Counted from the stretch's first letter, positions 22,201 to 37,153 are shown. The stretch is 64,000 nucleotides of DNA from Diphasiastrum complanatum (GCA_029204225.1 CM055106.1:15506778-15570777), one strand, 5' to 3'. Numbers and translations: made by a program. The notes: generated from the letters alone by a model not told the origin.

Positions 22201-23217
22201 ATGGATTTTGTGGTCGGGCTTCCACGTACAGGGAAGGGCCACGATTCGGTTTGGGTCATTGTTGACAGACTTACAAAGTTTGCTCAATTTATCCCAACAA
22301 AAACTACTGTTAAAGCTTCAGAACTAGCTCAACTATCTGTTGAGAAGCTTTTTCGACTGTACGGGCTGCCTTGAGATATTGTCAATGACCTGATCCAAAA
22401 TTCACTGGGAATTTTTGGCAAGCAGTATTTGAAAAGTTGGAAACAACTTTAAGTTTGAGTTCTACAGATCATCCGGAATCAGACGGTCAAACGGAAAGGA
22501 CCAATCAGATGATGGAGGATATGCTGCGAGCATATGTGGGCCATCGGCAATCTGATTGGGAACAGTGCCTTCCACTGGTGGAATTTGCATATAACAGTGC
22601 AAAACATTCAGTGACCGGATTCAGTCCTTTCATGCTTATGTATGGTTTTCAACCTCGATCACCAATTAGTGTTGGCATGAAAAACCTACGGGTGCAATCC
22701 GCAGTTAATTTCCTTGCGGATATGCAAGAAATGTTACAGTTGGCTAAAGATAGCATAAGAAGTGCCTGAGACAAGGCAAGCACTGTGCTGATCTATCTCG
22801 AAAGCACAAGGTATTCATGGTCAACGACTGGGTGTTTTTGAGAGTCCCTAGTCACTGTAGGGGCTTGAAAACTATTAAGTGTGCAAAGTTGGCGCTAGGT
22901 ATTGCGGTCCTTTTAAGGTTATCCAAGTGCTAAACAAGGTCATATACAAACTAGACCTTCCAACTAACGTTGGAATTCACCATGTTTTCCACGTTTGTAA
23001 GTTGAAACCCTCATTGGGGGTTGGGGAGACCTTGGTCCCTGTGGAAGATCTAGTGGAGCTTCTTCGTGATGAGTCCGTGAGTGGACCACCTGGACCTGAG
23101 GCGACTGTTAATAGCCGGCAGAGAACTCTACGGAGTAGAGTGCTTCGGGAATTTTTAGTCAAGTGGAGGGTCAAATCAGAAGAGGAGAATACATGGAGGT
23201 TCTTGAGGATTCTTTAA
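22180..23217 (+). pseudogene. Chromovirus integrase with chromodomain, truncated at the 5' end
   Basis: The plus strand encodes SISMDFVVGLPRTGKGHDSV and VDRLTKFAQFIPTK with the first catalytic Asp, IVND near 22382 (second Asp, in a decayed stretch), and PESDGQTERTNQMMED with the catalytic Glu. YAFNSAKHSVTGFSPF-like residues follow as FAYNSAKHSVTGFSPF. After frame breaks, 22879-23217 gives ARYCGPFKVIQVLNK, HVFHVCKLK and a chromodomain-like end (LREFLVKWR). It starts where the Tat-like gag is cut and ends 12 bp before a (CT)n array. Upstream pol is missing. Confidence 0.85.
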
Positions 23218-23227
23218 CTCCCCTAGG

Positions 23228-23228
<1 letters not shown>

Positions 23229-23291
<63 letters not shown>
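23229..23291. repeat. (CT)n microsatellite, about 31 units
   Basis: Uninterrupted ct repeats start 12 bp after the stop codon of a chromovirus chromodomain. A position between integrase and LTR suggests it grew from a polypurine/pyrimidine tract of the element, which is an inference. Confidence 0.95.
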
Positions 23292-23294
<3 letters not shown>

Positions 23295-23829
23295 TTGGAT
23301 GAGCATGGAACTCCATAGTGCATTGGAGGGGTCCATGGGCCATCTATATGAGGGTAGTAGGGCGCCCATTGGGAGGGGGGAGATCTCTCTTGTTTGCTTT
23401 GCTTATGCTCTAGTGTTATTACTAGTGTGTAGAGTGCTTTCTTGTGGTAGTATGCTTGAGGTTTGGATCTTGCTTATGGTATGAGACATAAGTATGGTTT
23501 GGATCTTGAGTATGCTATGGAGTGTTGTGGTATGTTTGTGATTTGTTTATGGTTAACAAGGGGGTGCTAGATAGGTCTTGCTTGGAGCTTGGATCTAGCT
23601 ATGATTGGGTGGTGAATACTTGAGGCCAGCTTGTTATCTATCTTTGTGTTTAAAGAGTAGGGACACAGGTGGAGGAGAGATCCTTGGAGGCTTGCAGATC
23701 CTTACTTGCAGGTGGAGGCATCCTAGCTTGGAGTTGGGGAGCATTTTGAAGCTTGCAGGTTGCTTCGAGGACATTTGGAGGCTCTACCTTGGATTTGGAG
23801 GACTTCCTCACCTCTATTTGTAATAGACA
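23292..23829. other. Unassigned; possible remnant of a chromovirus 3' LTR
   Basis: GT-rich sequence with no plausible frame of known family. It lies after the chromodomain and before a Tat-like fragment, where a 3' LTR would be expected, but no TG/CA ends or partner copy were identified. Confidence 0.3.
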
Positions 23830-25115
23830 ACTCCGTTAGCATTGATTCATCTGGGAATCTCAGATTTCACGGCACTGATTCATCTACTACCAATTCTGTG
23901 TTTGAGCCATACCAGTCCACCCAAGCGAAAGGTCATTATGTTGAATCTATTGATATCATAAATTGGAGTCATAGTTTGGCTACTATTGATTGTGTAAATG
24001 CTGATTATTGTGTTCAAAATCAAGCTGATTGTACCTATAATCCCTTGGACAATAACGAACAACCTCTTGATCTAGACACACCTATCATTAATATCAATTT
24101 TATCGATATTCTTTCACACAATGATTAATTGTTAAATGTTGCATGGCTATCTATTGATGAATCAACCGATTTATTAATAGATGACAAAATGTTTTGCGAA
24201 TTTAGAATTACCCAGAAGATTTGGACATTTTGACGTTCAGATTTTGAACTACATGGAGGCACTTCCACTCAAAGCTTTTCCACAACATTCATCTAAGGTG
24301 GAACCAATTGTCAAGGTTGTCGTCGAAAAACATGATACCCAACGATACCATGTCAAACAACCTAGTTATCCATGGAACCTATGTGAGGAGGAAACAAATT
24401 TTCAAATCGACGATGAAATCCTCCATGATGTGCCACCAATTCCTCATCCGCACACCTCACGTCCTCCGAAGCCACAACCTCGTGGCAATACCATAAAGGA
24501 GAAGATGAAGAAATCGCTTCTAATCCAACCTCCTAGAGATCTTACAACTGCTCGGGAAGTTCCTGAAATTGCCTTAGCTCATATGCCAATCTCGGAACCT
24601 CCCAAATTTCCATCTAGATAGTTGAAAGACAAGGCTCCCCTCAAATCACTCGCACATGATGTGCCCGCATATTTTAAGGATTATATGATCGAGGATGTGA
24701 CTATCCAATTACCACAAGCTCAACGCGAGCCAAATGGTAATTCACCTTACTAAGGCCCTGCACAAACCATCATTCTATTCTTGAGTGAGCCCAATGAGAA
24801 TAATGAATACATTGTTCACGTCGGGGCTCACCTCAATCGTGAGAAACGCATAAAGTTTGAGAAACTTCTCCACAAATATCGACATGTCTTTGCTTGGTCC
24901 TATAAAGACATGGAAGGAGTCTTACGCCAAGTAGTTGTGCATCGCATTCCCCTTAAACCGGGTGCGAGACCAACTGCTAGTCGTCCCTACCGATGTAATC
25001 CGATCTACAAGGCCAAAATCAAAGAAGAATTACAACGCTTATTAGATGCAGGATTTATCTATGAAATTGAACATATTGTGTGGGTTTTCCCAATCGTCAT
25101 CGTTCCTAAGAAAAT
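23830..25115 (+). pseudogene. Second Tat-like pol fragment (linker to RT start)
   Basis: This plus-strand fragment parallels the minus-strand element at 18.7-19.9 kb. INWSHSLATIDCVNADYC (about 23957) matches INWNEALATIDC-like residues there. From 24781 SEPNENNEYIVHVGAHL, YRHVFAWSYKDMEGV and GARPTASRPYRCNPIYK match the region before RT, and LLDAGFIYEIEH is followed by PIVIVPKKM, the first RT block. It stops at 25115, where the end of a copia LTR begins. The catalytic part of RT is absent. Stops near 24620 and 24750 break the frame. Confidence 0.8.
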
Positions 25116-25205
25116 GATTGATAGATCAATTGTATCTAACATCCAATCCCTCTTGTGGATCAGATTAGGATCCATTCTTGGTCCAATTTTTCAGATTTCC
25201 ACATG
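25116..25205 (+). repeat. Truncated 5' LTR of a copia element
   Basis: These 90 bp match the last 90 bp of the LTR at 27879-28467 (28379-28467) with a few differences and end gatttccaca. They are followed by tggttcagagcc, a degenerate initiator-Met primer-binding site. Most of the LTR has been lost at the junction with the Tat-like fragment. Confidence 0.85.
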
Positions 25206-25724
25206 GTTCAGAGCCAAGTACAAGAGAATCTATTAATATTGATGGGGTTGATCCAAAACTAAGCCCAAATTAGCAAATTTTTGGAAACTAGCTAATTTTT
25301 GTGTAGCGAGTTCATTTTGATAGGTATTCTCAATATTTTTGGACCAAAACTTGTTGTGGGCTATAGGAACACTTTTCACACGTGTGAGTCCGTACAGGTC
25401 TGGTTTTGGTCGAGAAAATTCAAAAATTTGTACAATTTGACTCACACACCCAATTTGAGAGATTTTTAGTGCAAAATCAAGCTTTTTCTATAGAGAACTA
25501 TTCCTATGATTTGTTCTTGGATTAGATTAGCCAAAAAAATTTAATTTGAAGCTTGAATCAGGTGCATTTAATGAGTTTCTCTGATTTTTTGAGCGCATGT
25601 TGAAGTTGAGAGATATATTGCCAAAAATCATAGATTAAGGAGTGACTTTGCAAGATTAAGACTAGAATCTAAATTTCCATCATTCTAGATTGGTTCAGTT
25701 TCTAGTGCTTTTTCACATTCAAAA
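25206..25724 (+). other. Primer-binding site and leader of the copia element
   Basis: tggttcagagcc at 25206-25217 is the primer-binding site. The leader then runs to the gag ATG at 25725 without a convincing frame. It has a perfect 12-bp palindrome tcacacgtgtga at 25376-25387, which also occurs twice in the 3' LTR. Confidence 0.65.
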
Positions 25725-27810
25725 ATGGCATCAATGGGTGGTTTTTTGCTTGAAGCTAGTGAAAGGCTCACATCCACTAATTATGCTAATTGGATAGTTC
25801 GAATGGAATCTTTGCTTGTACTCCATGATCTTTATGACATAGTACTTGAGGTGGAAGTAGAACCTCAAGGAGGAGTTGACTTGGTAAAGTACAAAAAGAG
25901 ATGTAGAGTTGCATTACATTGCATAAAAATGAATGTAAGTAATGAACTTTTAAAGGAAATCTCATCTTGTACTACATCCAAAGAGGCATGGGATTCATTA
26001 AAAGCAATTTATGGATCCAAGAATACTTCAAGGATACTCATGATTAGGAATCAAATCCTTCAAAGCATGAAAGGAAGTAGTGAAAGTGCCCAAAATTATG
26101 TCTTTAGGATCAAATCTTTGAATAAGGAGTTGTCTTCTATAGATGATAAATTCAAAGATGATGAGTTAGTTCAAATAATTTCGAATGGATTAGGAGATGA
26201 TTATTCCAATCTTGTTCAAACCTTTGCTATTCAAAATTCACTTCTTAGTATTGAAAAACTTCAAAGTGTGCTTGTAAGTGAGGAGAGTAGAATGCTTCAT
26301 ATCAAAAGTAGGATGACTTCCTTATTTGAATGATGGTGATGAAAAAGCTAACTTTTCCTTGAAAGGCAAGAAGAAAAAGTTTCCATCCAAGAAGACTCAA
26401 AACATGGAGATGGAGAGCAAAGATGGAGCATCAAGTTCCAAAGGCAAGAGCAAAAAGGACAAGAAGAAACTGAAGTGTTTCTTTTGTGAAAAAAATGACA
26501 TTTTGCATCCGAGTGCTACAAGAAGAAGAATGCCCAAGAGAAGGACAATCAAGGCAATCTTGTGCTTGAGGAGGAGGAGGAAGAGTGCAATCTATCTTTG
26601 ATGGTATCCTCACCACAAACATCTAATCAAGAAACTTGGTGGATTGATAGTGGGGCAAGCTCTCACATGACTCACCAAAAAGACTACTTTTCTAGTCTAC
26701 TTTCTTACAATAGTTCTAAAAGATTTATCTTCACTGCAAGTGATCAAGAATGTGAGATTGTAGGTGTTGGATCCATTCCTTTATGTCTAGGATCATCTAA
26801 AAAAGTAGATCTAGACAATGTTCTTTATGTACCTTCAATTACAAAGAACTTGTTGAGTGTAAGACAACTTATGGATAGTGGATTAGATGTACATTTCAAG
26901 CATGGAGCATGTTCTATCTTGAAAGATGAAAAATGTGTTGCTAGTGGTTTCAAGCAAGGGAGGTTATTCATATTGGATGCTAATGTGATGGCTGGAAGTG
27001 TGAACATGGCAAGGGAGGAGCTCACTCAAGTGGAATTATGGCACAAAAGGTTAGGCCATCCTGACTACAAAGCTATGGAGACCATGGTGACAAAGGAGCT
27101 AGCAAGTGGACTTCCCAAAACCATATCCAAGTGTGGCAAGCTTTGTGAAGCTTGTGGACTCTCCAAATCTCATAAGCTACCTTTCAAGAGATCTTTGACA
27201 AGATCTAACTCTCCTCTTGACCTTTATACACTCGGATGTTCATTCGTTTTCACATGAATCAAATGGTGAAGCTCTTATGTATGTCACGTTTATTGATGAT
27301 AGATCAAGATATTCTTGGGTTTATCTCGTCTAAGAAAAGTGAAGTTTTTGAGTCCTTTGTAAAGTTCAAAACTCTTGTGGAAAAGCAACTTAATACTAGC
27401 TTGAAAGTATTAAGAAGTGATAATGGAGGGGAGTACATCTCCAATAGGATGAAAGAGTTTTGTGAAACTAATGGCATTAGGAGAGAGTTTTCTTGCACAT
27501 ATACTCCACAACAAAATGGAGTAGCTTAGAGAAAGAATAGGACACTATGTGAGTGTGTTAAAGCTTTGAGATTAGATGCATCACTTCCTATTTCATTTTG
27601 GGGAGAAGCTATGAAATATAAGCAAGATGGTTCTATTCATAAATATAAAGCTAGACTTGTAGCAAAAGGTTTTTTGCAAGTCAAAGGCTCGTGGTTTTTG
27701 GATCTTACAAGTTTGAGAACCAATGGGAAAAAGCGTTATTGGTACAAGCATCAAGCTTTCAAAAACACCCGACCAATCAATGAGAAACGAGCTTTCTACA
27801 CAAGCATGCT
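25725..27810 (+). pseudogene. Ty1/copia gag-pol with an integrase-to-RT deletion
   Basis: gag is open for 202 codons (25725-26333) with LTSTNYANWIVRMESLL, SCTTSKEAWDSL and MKGSSESAQNYVFRIKSLN, the usual copia UBN2-type gag. A knuckle remnant (KCFFCEK, 26475) and a frame change follow. The protease motif WWIDSGASSHMT is at about 26636-26671. The GAG-pre-integrase block has ELWHKRLGHPDYKAM and CEACGLSKSHKLPF. Integrase shows DDRSRYSWV, LRSDNGGEYISN and TPQQNGVA with a TAG at 27527. Shortly after, at about 27620, the sequence jumps to IHKYKARLVAKGF, the start of RT. So most of the integrase C-terminus is deleted, and the RT catalytic part and RNase H are missing. Not functional. Confidence 0.9.
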
Positions 27811-27878
27811 ATAATGGAAAGCTATTGACACATGGCATCAAGCTATTGATTGCATGAGCCACATCCTTTGGTTAGGTG

Positions 27879-28467
27879 TCACATCCCATGTGTAGAGGAC
27901 AGCTCACATGTCTGGAATAAGCTGGAGTAGGCGAGTTTTGACTTCTAGAAGATTTCCAAGTAGATCTCCAAATAGTAGGAAATTGGACCAAAAATGCTCA
28001 AAATAGAAAGTTTGATCCAAGTGTCGATGTTGCATGATGATTTGCCATATGACAAAGAATCCTCACACGTGTGAGATTTGATGCATGATCAGTACCTCGA
28101 GCTCCAAGAAGTGTATATATAGAGGCATATTTGGCCATAATAAAAATGAAACATCAATCTTGATTTTGGAAGCAATTTTGTGTCAATCTCTCCATTTGTC
28201 TACATTTGTTTTGAATGTTTTGAGTTTTTATCATAGTGTACTTTGTTTTCAGGTTGGAGTCCGTACTCTGACAGGTTTTCACACGTGTGAAACCAGCAAG
28301 TACATGTAGCTTCATTAATGATTGTTCTTGTTAGATTTTCATGCCTAGAATTGATCTAGATTGATCTAAATCTTGTGTAGATTGATAGATCAATTGTATC
28401 TAACATCCAATACCTCTTGTGGATCAGATTAGGATCCATTTTTGGTTCAAATTTTTAGATTTCCACA
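27879..28467 (+). repeat. 3' LTR of the copia element
   Basis: Starts tgtcacatcccatg and ends gatttccaca, the same end as the 5' LTR fragment. The start is set by the TG and is less certain than the end. It carries two exact copies of the palindrome tcacacgtgtga (28063-28074 and 28279-28290). It is followed at 28468 by leader sequence of a minus-strand Tat-like element, into which the copia element probably inserted. Confidence 0.75.
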
Positions 28468-28653
28468 TTAACAACCGAATTAGATTTCAAACAAGAAAAT
28501 CCACAACAATCAAGCAAGAACTCTCCCAATTAAATCCTAAAATGCAATTTTCACCCTATTATGCCAAAACAAGATGCCTAACATCCATCCATGAATCAAA
28601 TACATGCTGAAAACTGAAAAATTGGTGTATCTCCTTGACAACGGCACCAAAAT
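28468..28653 (-). other. Leader and tRNA-Asp-type primer-binding site of a Tat-like element
   Basis: On the minus strand TTTTGGTGCCGTTGTCAAGG (28633-28652) follows the LTR end. It closely resembles the TGGCGCCGTTGCC primer-binding site of Athila/Tat elements, complementary to tRNA-Asp. The next 160 bp are similar to the leader of the family copy at 51842-52010 (tgcatt...aggcatcttgtt). The element is cut here by the copia insertion. Confidence 0.75.
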
Positions 28654-29426
28654 TGTAGTGGGCAATTTTTATCCACCTTCAACCCTAGATGCAAGCACAC
28701 AAGCATCAAGGAGATGAAGAGGACTAAGTAGTTGTCACGCGGAGGTTTGTTCCCATGAGAGCGATAGCTTAGTTCATAATCCAGCATGTGCATATGATCA
28801 TATCTAACACTAAGCATTAACACTAAGATCCATTAACCCTAACAATTAACACTACTAGCATTAACAATAAATCCACAACAATGATAGAGACTTACTTTTC
28901 TCTCCCTCTCTTTTCTCTCTCACAAAAAGCATAACAATGATCAATCCCAATAAGCATCAAATCCAACAAGTAGCAAATTCAAAGTAGAGGAGGAAAGATG
29001 AAGAGCGAGGACATTCCATATTCATTCCATAAGAGGGCCAACCTACTTGTATTGAAAAGAAGAGAGAAAATGTACAATAATTCGAAACTACCACTATATA
29101 TTGTGGATTTTAGGGCTCTGGCACCAAATCCTATTGGCCAATTTCTACTCTAATTATTTGAAATTCAAAAAGTGGAGGAAACCCATTCAAAAATTGGAAG
29201 AAACCAATTTGAATTTTGGTGGGAACCCTTTTAGTTCACTAACTTGACTGTTAGGCCCTGTGACATTAAATGATTCCCGCAAAAAGGTCTAAAGTCCTTT
29301 TATTAACTTCTAACTAATCAAATAACTATGTGATCATTGGGTTGGACTTACATACATAGGGTGACAAATTCTTGTCACTTATTAGCTATGGTTAGGATTG
29401 TCTTGATATCCGCAAACCCTCCAACA
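28654..29426 (-). repeat. LTR of the Tat-like family, copy 2 (5' LTR)
   Basis: Minus orientation, TGTTGGAGGGTTTGCGGAT to CCCACTACA, 773 bp, matching 12802-13557 along its length. It is a 5' LTR, because the primer-binding site follows its end. Its start abuts a gag fragment of a different element without a polypurine tract, so the element inserted into that gag. Confidence 0.85.
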
Positions 29427-29439
29427 AGATGATTTGAAT

Positions 29440-29720
29440 CTCTTAACAAATGAGTCCTTGAGAGATTCTCACTAGTTTCGCTCATACCACTCAAGGCTGA
29501 AATACCACTCACGAGCGGCATTAGTGAGGGTCATACTAAAGAGTCGGAATTTTTCTTCTAGAGTTGTCTCTCCATAGACTTCACATGCTTCCTTATAGAT
29601 TTGAAAATAGCATGAGAGGTCAGTAGTACCATCGTACTATGGTAGATCAAGTCTAGGAGCTCGTCGATTATGTGAGATAGCTCCTCGTAATGGTAGAACA
29701 TAGGCCAGGGGATTGGGGAT
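29440..29720 (-). pseudogene. Ty3/gypsy gag fragment
   Basis: A minus-strand frame gives RLDLPWYDGTTDLSCYFQIY, then EACEVYGETTLEEKFRLF and SMTLTNAARTWYFSLEWYER, the usual DG..D...Y......A......K..LF...L...A..WY pattern of gypsy gag. It ends at the LTR insertion near 29430. The frame overlaps an unrelated minus-strand ORF in another phase, which is a shadow. No other part of this element is recognised. Confidence 0.65.
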
Positions 29721-29939
29721 CCTTTGGGCTCCAGGTGGTATTGGATTATCTTGAGGTTAGTTTGGATTATTAGCAACCATATTGAGCTGCTTTTGGAGAT
29801 TTCAAGGTTGGGGATGGCTAGTTGATGGTTCCTGATGTCCAAGCAAACTTTCTTTTTCTTTCGAGATCCTAGATCTAGTCTTTTGATGAAAGATCTTTTC
29901 TAAGTTTTTATTTTGGGAATGTATCTTGTTTGGGAAGGC

Positions 29940-30780
29940 AACAAGGATTCTTCAATATGGGAGTTCAAGATCTATGCCCTGGAAAATGTGAGAATATGAG
30001 AATGCGGGGATGTGAGCTTGGGAAAATGGAATTGGGGAGTGTGATCTAGGAATGTGGATTTGGGAATCAACTAGGGGCTCAACAAGATGGAGATTGGGGA
30101 ATTAGAAATGGGGAGTGTGGAAATGGATCTTACATCTGGGAATCAGATCTTGGAAATACGATGGTAAGATCTGGGGAAGATATGTGATTGAGAATGTAGG
30201 TCTGTAAACAAGGAAATATGAAAAAATTGGGAGTGTGGGAATAAGGTGAGTGGATCTTGGTAGTTTAGGTCTAAAGAGTTGGAAAATGAAAGAATCTGGG
30301 AATATGGGAATCCTAGATGAGTGATAGAGGGTTGGGAAATGTAGATCAAGTCAAAAATTTGGGAATATGGGATTTGGGTATTATGGGACTCGAGGAATGT
30401 GGTCAATGGGAGTATGGGTGGATATGAGTTGGGGAATGCCAAAAGTTGGGAATGTAAACTGAATAAATAGAAGGAGATTTGGGGAATGCAGCTGGTAGGG
30501 GAATGTAGGCTGGGAAATGTAAAAAGACTTGAGAATGTGGATTTGGAGTGTGCAAAAGGTTGGGGATGGAAGGTGAATGTGAGGAGAGGATTTGGGGAAT
30601 GCAGAACAGAAGTGGAGAATGTGAAATGGGATATTGGAAAATGGAAATATAGGAATATGAGATTTGGATAGTGCAGATCTGGGATTTGAGAAATGTAGAT
30701 CTGGGATTTGGGAAATGTAGATCTAGGAAGGTAACTTGATGAAATCAAAAAGTCTGATGGTGGGATATGGGTTAATCTAG
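29940..30780. repeat. Degenerate GGGAAT-rich minisatellite
   Basis: For about 840 bp the plus strand is made of variants of (t)gggaat(a/g)t(a/g)gatttggga, with spacing around 15-25 bp. Almost no C is present on the plus strand until the flanks. The 236-codon minus-strand frame through it (Phe/Pro/Ser/His-rich) arises from the repeat and is not credible as a gene. The strand asymmetry is strong, which may favour unusual structures. Confidence 0.75.
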
Positions 30781-32103
30781 ATTCTCCAATTTGGCCAGTG
30801 ATAAAGGTTGGACGGATGAGGGTAAATACCAAGGGGCAAGCATAGATGGCCAATTTTGGGAACCTAGGGTGATTTCGAGATTGTAAGAGGTTGGGAGTGA
30901 GAAATGATAAGATTTGAAGATCCCTTGGGAGATCATACTTGCCCTCAAAGAGATTGAAAGATGCACATCAAATCTCTCAGATCTGAAAGTGGTGAGCCTA
31001 GATTTTAAAAATTGAAGGCTGTAGGTCAAAAATAGTATTTTTAAAATTTTGCAAATTTCTAGTTGATCTTGTAGGTGTCTTGGCTCGTCTAATTCAAGTT
31101 AAGCTCTTATTGAGTGGGGAATGCAACCTGCAAACAGGCAAACCTGGATCTTGAGAGAGTAGCGAGATATGACATTTTGGGATTGTACAACTCTCAATCC
31201 CACTTGGTAGGCTAGTCCATATATGAGAGAAAACAGATCTGAACTTTGACTTGTATTTGGGGAACGATTTGATGGATTTTGTATTCCCATTGAGTACACT
31301 AGGTAAAACGCAAGTGAAACTAAGCACTTGTAGGTGGAGGAACTCAAAAGTACTGTTGGGAGGCCAAAAAAATACAAAAATTGAGATTTTTATACTTTTC
31401 AATGTAAAATACTGATTGCCGGGGATCTGAGTTTGCCCTCTGAACTGTGTACTAACTCAATGAGATCTATCAATGATGAACGAGATGAGACAAATTGGGT
31501 TGCTTTTGAGGCTATAGAGGCAAGAATGTCCAGAACTTTGAGATCAAATTTTTTGGGAATGGTGTATGGTGTAGGTTTGCCCTTTGGGTGGTGTTTTCAG
31601 TAGGTAATAAAGTCTCTAATCTTATCTAGGCAAGCCTAGATGGGCAGATTTGGAGCTTTGGGGATAGCAAACAGGTTCATGGTATTTTTTCTTAACAAAA
31701 CCTTCAAATCTTACAGTTCTAGTTCGCCCCTCTGATATATGTTAGTTCAAAGTCTGCTTTATCTACATTTAAGAGGGCGAGTTTGAAATTCAAGTTTTAG
31801 GCCTCCAAACACCACTTGGGGATTGTGACCTTGTTTGGCAGTTTTGTGACAAGTTCCCACAGTCAGTTCTGGGAAGGCATATTCATGATAGCTTAAAAAA
31901 TAGATTGAAGGCTATTTTTTACATTGTTTTGTGGGGATATGTTAGTTTAATGATAGGCCCACACATACATATGCTCAAAGCACCCAAATCACAAACCAAA
32001 CATGCATAAAAAAAATTACAAAGTAGCCACTAAAAACTAGTGACCAATCCCTACAATAAAGCAAGTAGAAAGGAGACAAACAACAAAAGTTTAGCAAGCA
32101 CTT
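30781..32103. other. No gene recognised
   Basis: GA-rich to mixed sequence between the minisatellite and a minus-strand primer-binding site. It could be retroelement leader sequence reading leftward from 32104, but no protein-coding motif was found. Confidence 0.4.
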
Positions 32104-32125
32104 GGCTCCTCGGCAATGGTGCCAA
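32104..32125 (-). other. tRNA-Asp-type primer-binding site
   Basis: The minus strand here reads TTGGCACCATTGCCGAGGAG, close to the TGGCGCCGTTGCC site of Athila/Tat elements and of the copy at 28.6 kb. The LTR would lie to the right (from about 32129), reading leftward. That LTR would include the (CT)n array at 32369-32467; its other end was not found. Confidence 0.6.
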
Positions 32126-32365
32126 TGTTGGCAAGAAGAAGAGGGCTTCTTCCACCTTCCAAGTCGTTTGTAGCACGGGAAGTGGGCTCAATCCTAGGAG
32201 CCATGGAGATGTTTGCCAAATAAGAGAGTTAAAAAAACTACTACTACTTACAAGCAAAATAGCATTTCACCATAAACATAACCAAAATAAACTTACATTT
32301 AACTCTACCTCTCTCTCTTCCTCTCTCTCCAACACACACCCACATCCAAATACACACACTCTCTC

Positions 32366-35599
<3,234 letters not shown>

Positions 35600-35950
35600 C
35601 TCGTGCACGTCAAATGCAAAAGATGACATAGCAATTTTAAGTGGCCAATGACTCTAGGGAGGCCTATGAGTGCACGAATTTGATCATTTCTGTTTGATTG
35701 TGGCCCTTATGTACCAACGACTAAGATCTAGTGAGGTTCTGATGGTCAATATTGAGTGTATCCAATCCAACAGCCAAGATCATTTTGAAAGGGCCCGAAG
35801 TGCCTTGAAGGGAAAAACAACCCTCAACTTCATTAAAAAACTTAGTTTGATAGAGACCCAAGGTCCAAACATTCCTTAATGGTGATGTTTCTTCATTGTG
35901 AAGAAACAATTAATTTTAAATAAAGGGTTGCATTTTCGGGCAATTTTGAG

Positions 35951-36684
35951 ATGGCAAACATGAGAGAGTTCATTTTGAGCAAAAATAGCAAATTGGACGG
36001 GATTTCCAACTATGTGGTATGGAAATTCAAAATGAAAAACATTTTGATCGAGAAAGAAATTTGGGATATCATTATAGGAGATGAGCGAAGACCACCAAAT
36101 GAAGAGGATATCAAAATTTTTGACAGAAAAATGAGGAGAGCCTTATCTTTATAAACTTGTCATTGAAAGATCACCATTACCCACATAAGTCATGTCGTTA
36201 CACCAAGACAAGCATGGGATGTGCTAAAGGATCAGTTTGAGACATCAAATCCATCAAGAATTATGTTTCTAAAGTCAAAGCTGAATAGTGCCCAAATGGA
36301 GGAGCACATTCAAACCTACATGACCAGAATAAAGACAATGAGGGATGAACTGCATTCTATTGGCAAGCGCATACGTGACGTTGAGCTACCAACCTTTGAC
36401 GAGCTCACACAGATCTTGATGCTGGATGAGCAACAACGGGAAATGGTGAAAGCTCGTCGTCAAAACATTGACGACGATCAAGCACTTTGCAACATGCCAA
36501 AAACATGGCAATGGCAAGGGAAAAAAAAAGTCTAAACAATAGTTTGCCAAGACTCAGGAGGATAAGAGATTGTCCAATAAGACCAAGAAAAAGGGCAAAT
36601 TTTTCTATTGCGGCAAAAAGGGCCATTGGAAGAGAGAATGTTGGAAATTCTTGGCGGAATCAAACAAGGGAAAGCCAAAGCAAG
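35951..36684 (+). pseudogene. Ty1/copia gag relic
   Basis: Starts ATG 35951 with LDGISNYVVWKFKMKNIL and EIWDIIIGDE, the start of a copia gag. A TAA follows at about 36152. A second frame (36221-36535) has LKDQFETSNPSRIMFLKSKL and the alpha-helical EEHIQTYMTRIKTMRDEL, then an abrupt change to FDELTQILMLDEQQ. At 36595-36640 the zinc knuckle reads FYCGKKGHWKREC; the first Cys of the CCHC motif has become Phe. The relic ends at 36684, where a TRIM-like element begins, so the rest of the copia element is lost or displaced. Confidence 0.8.
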
Positions 36685-37153
36685 TGTTATGTACCATAAT
36701 GGTACGCCCTTCAGTGATGACCTCACAAGGGGCAGGACACAGGTATGAAATTATCGATGTATTTTGGTGCCATGCATCACCATCCTAGGTTGTTCACGTG
36801 TCGTCGGCGGGATAATGCTTGATGGGACCCACTATGATATGCCTATATAGTGGTGGGGCTTTCCTTTTGCCATTCACTAAGTTTACCCGGGAGTTGGTGG
36901 ATGGAGAGCACGTGCAGTAAGCAAGATGTATCTCTAGGCCAGGAGATGAGTGCTAGGGAGAGCCAAGGGCGATGGCTGGCGGTATGGGACACGAGTTATC
37001 GTCGGAGCTTGACTATGCATGAGGATGTCAATAGCTCTAATGCATGGGGTTGGGTCGACAGTGACCCTATGGATGGGCGGATACAGTGCGTCGTCACTAG
37101 TATGGGGTGTGCATCAACCTTCAAGACAATCAGAGATTTGGGGAGTTGTAACA
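36685..37153 (+). repeat. 5' LTR of the TRIM-like element
   Basis: 469 bp, TG start and ACA end, TATA-like tatatag at about 36844-36850, and TGGTATCAGAGCC three bases after the end. It is inserted into, or joined directly to, the copia gag relic ending at 36684. Confidence 0.8.

Noticed and set aside
22200-22259. First 15-20 codons of the minus-strand gag frame as genuine gag
   Set aside because: They are the antisense of the plus-strand integrase motif LPRTGKGHDSV.
30143-30853. 236-codon minus-strand ORF
   Set aside because: It is a translation of the GGGAAT-type minisatellite; composition is dominated by Phe, Ser, Pro and His, with no domain.
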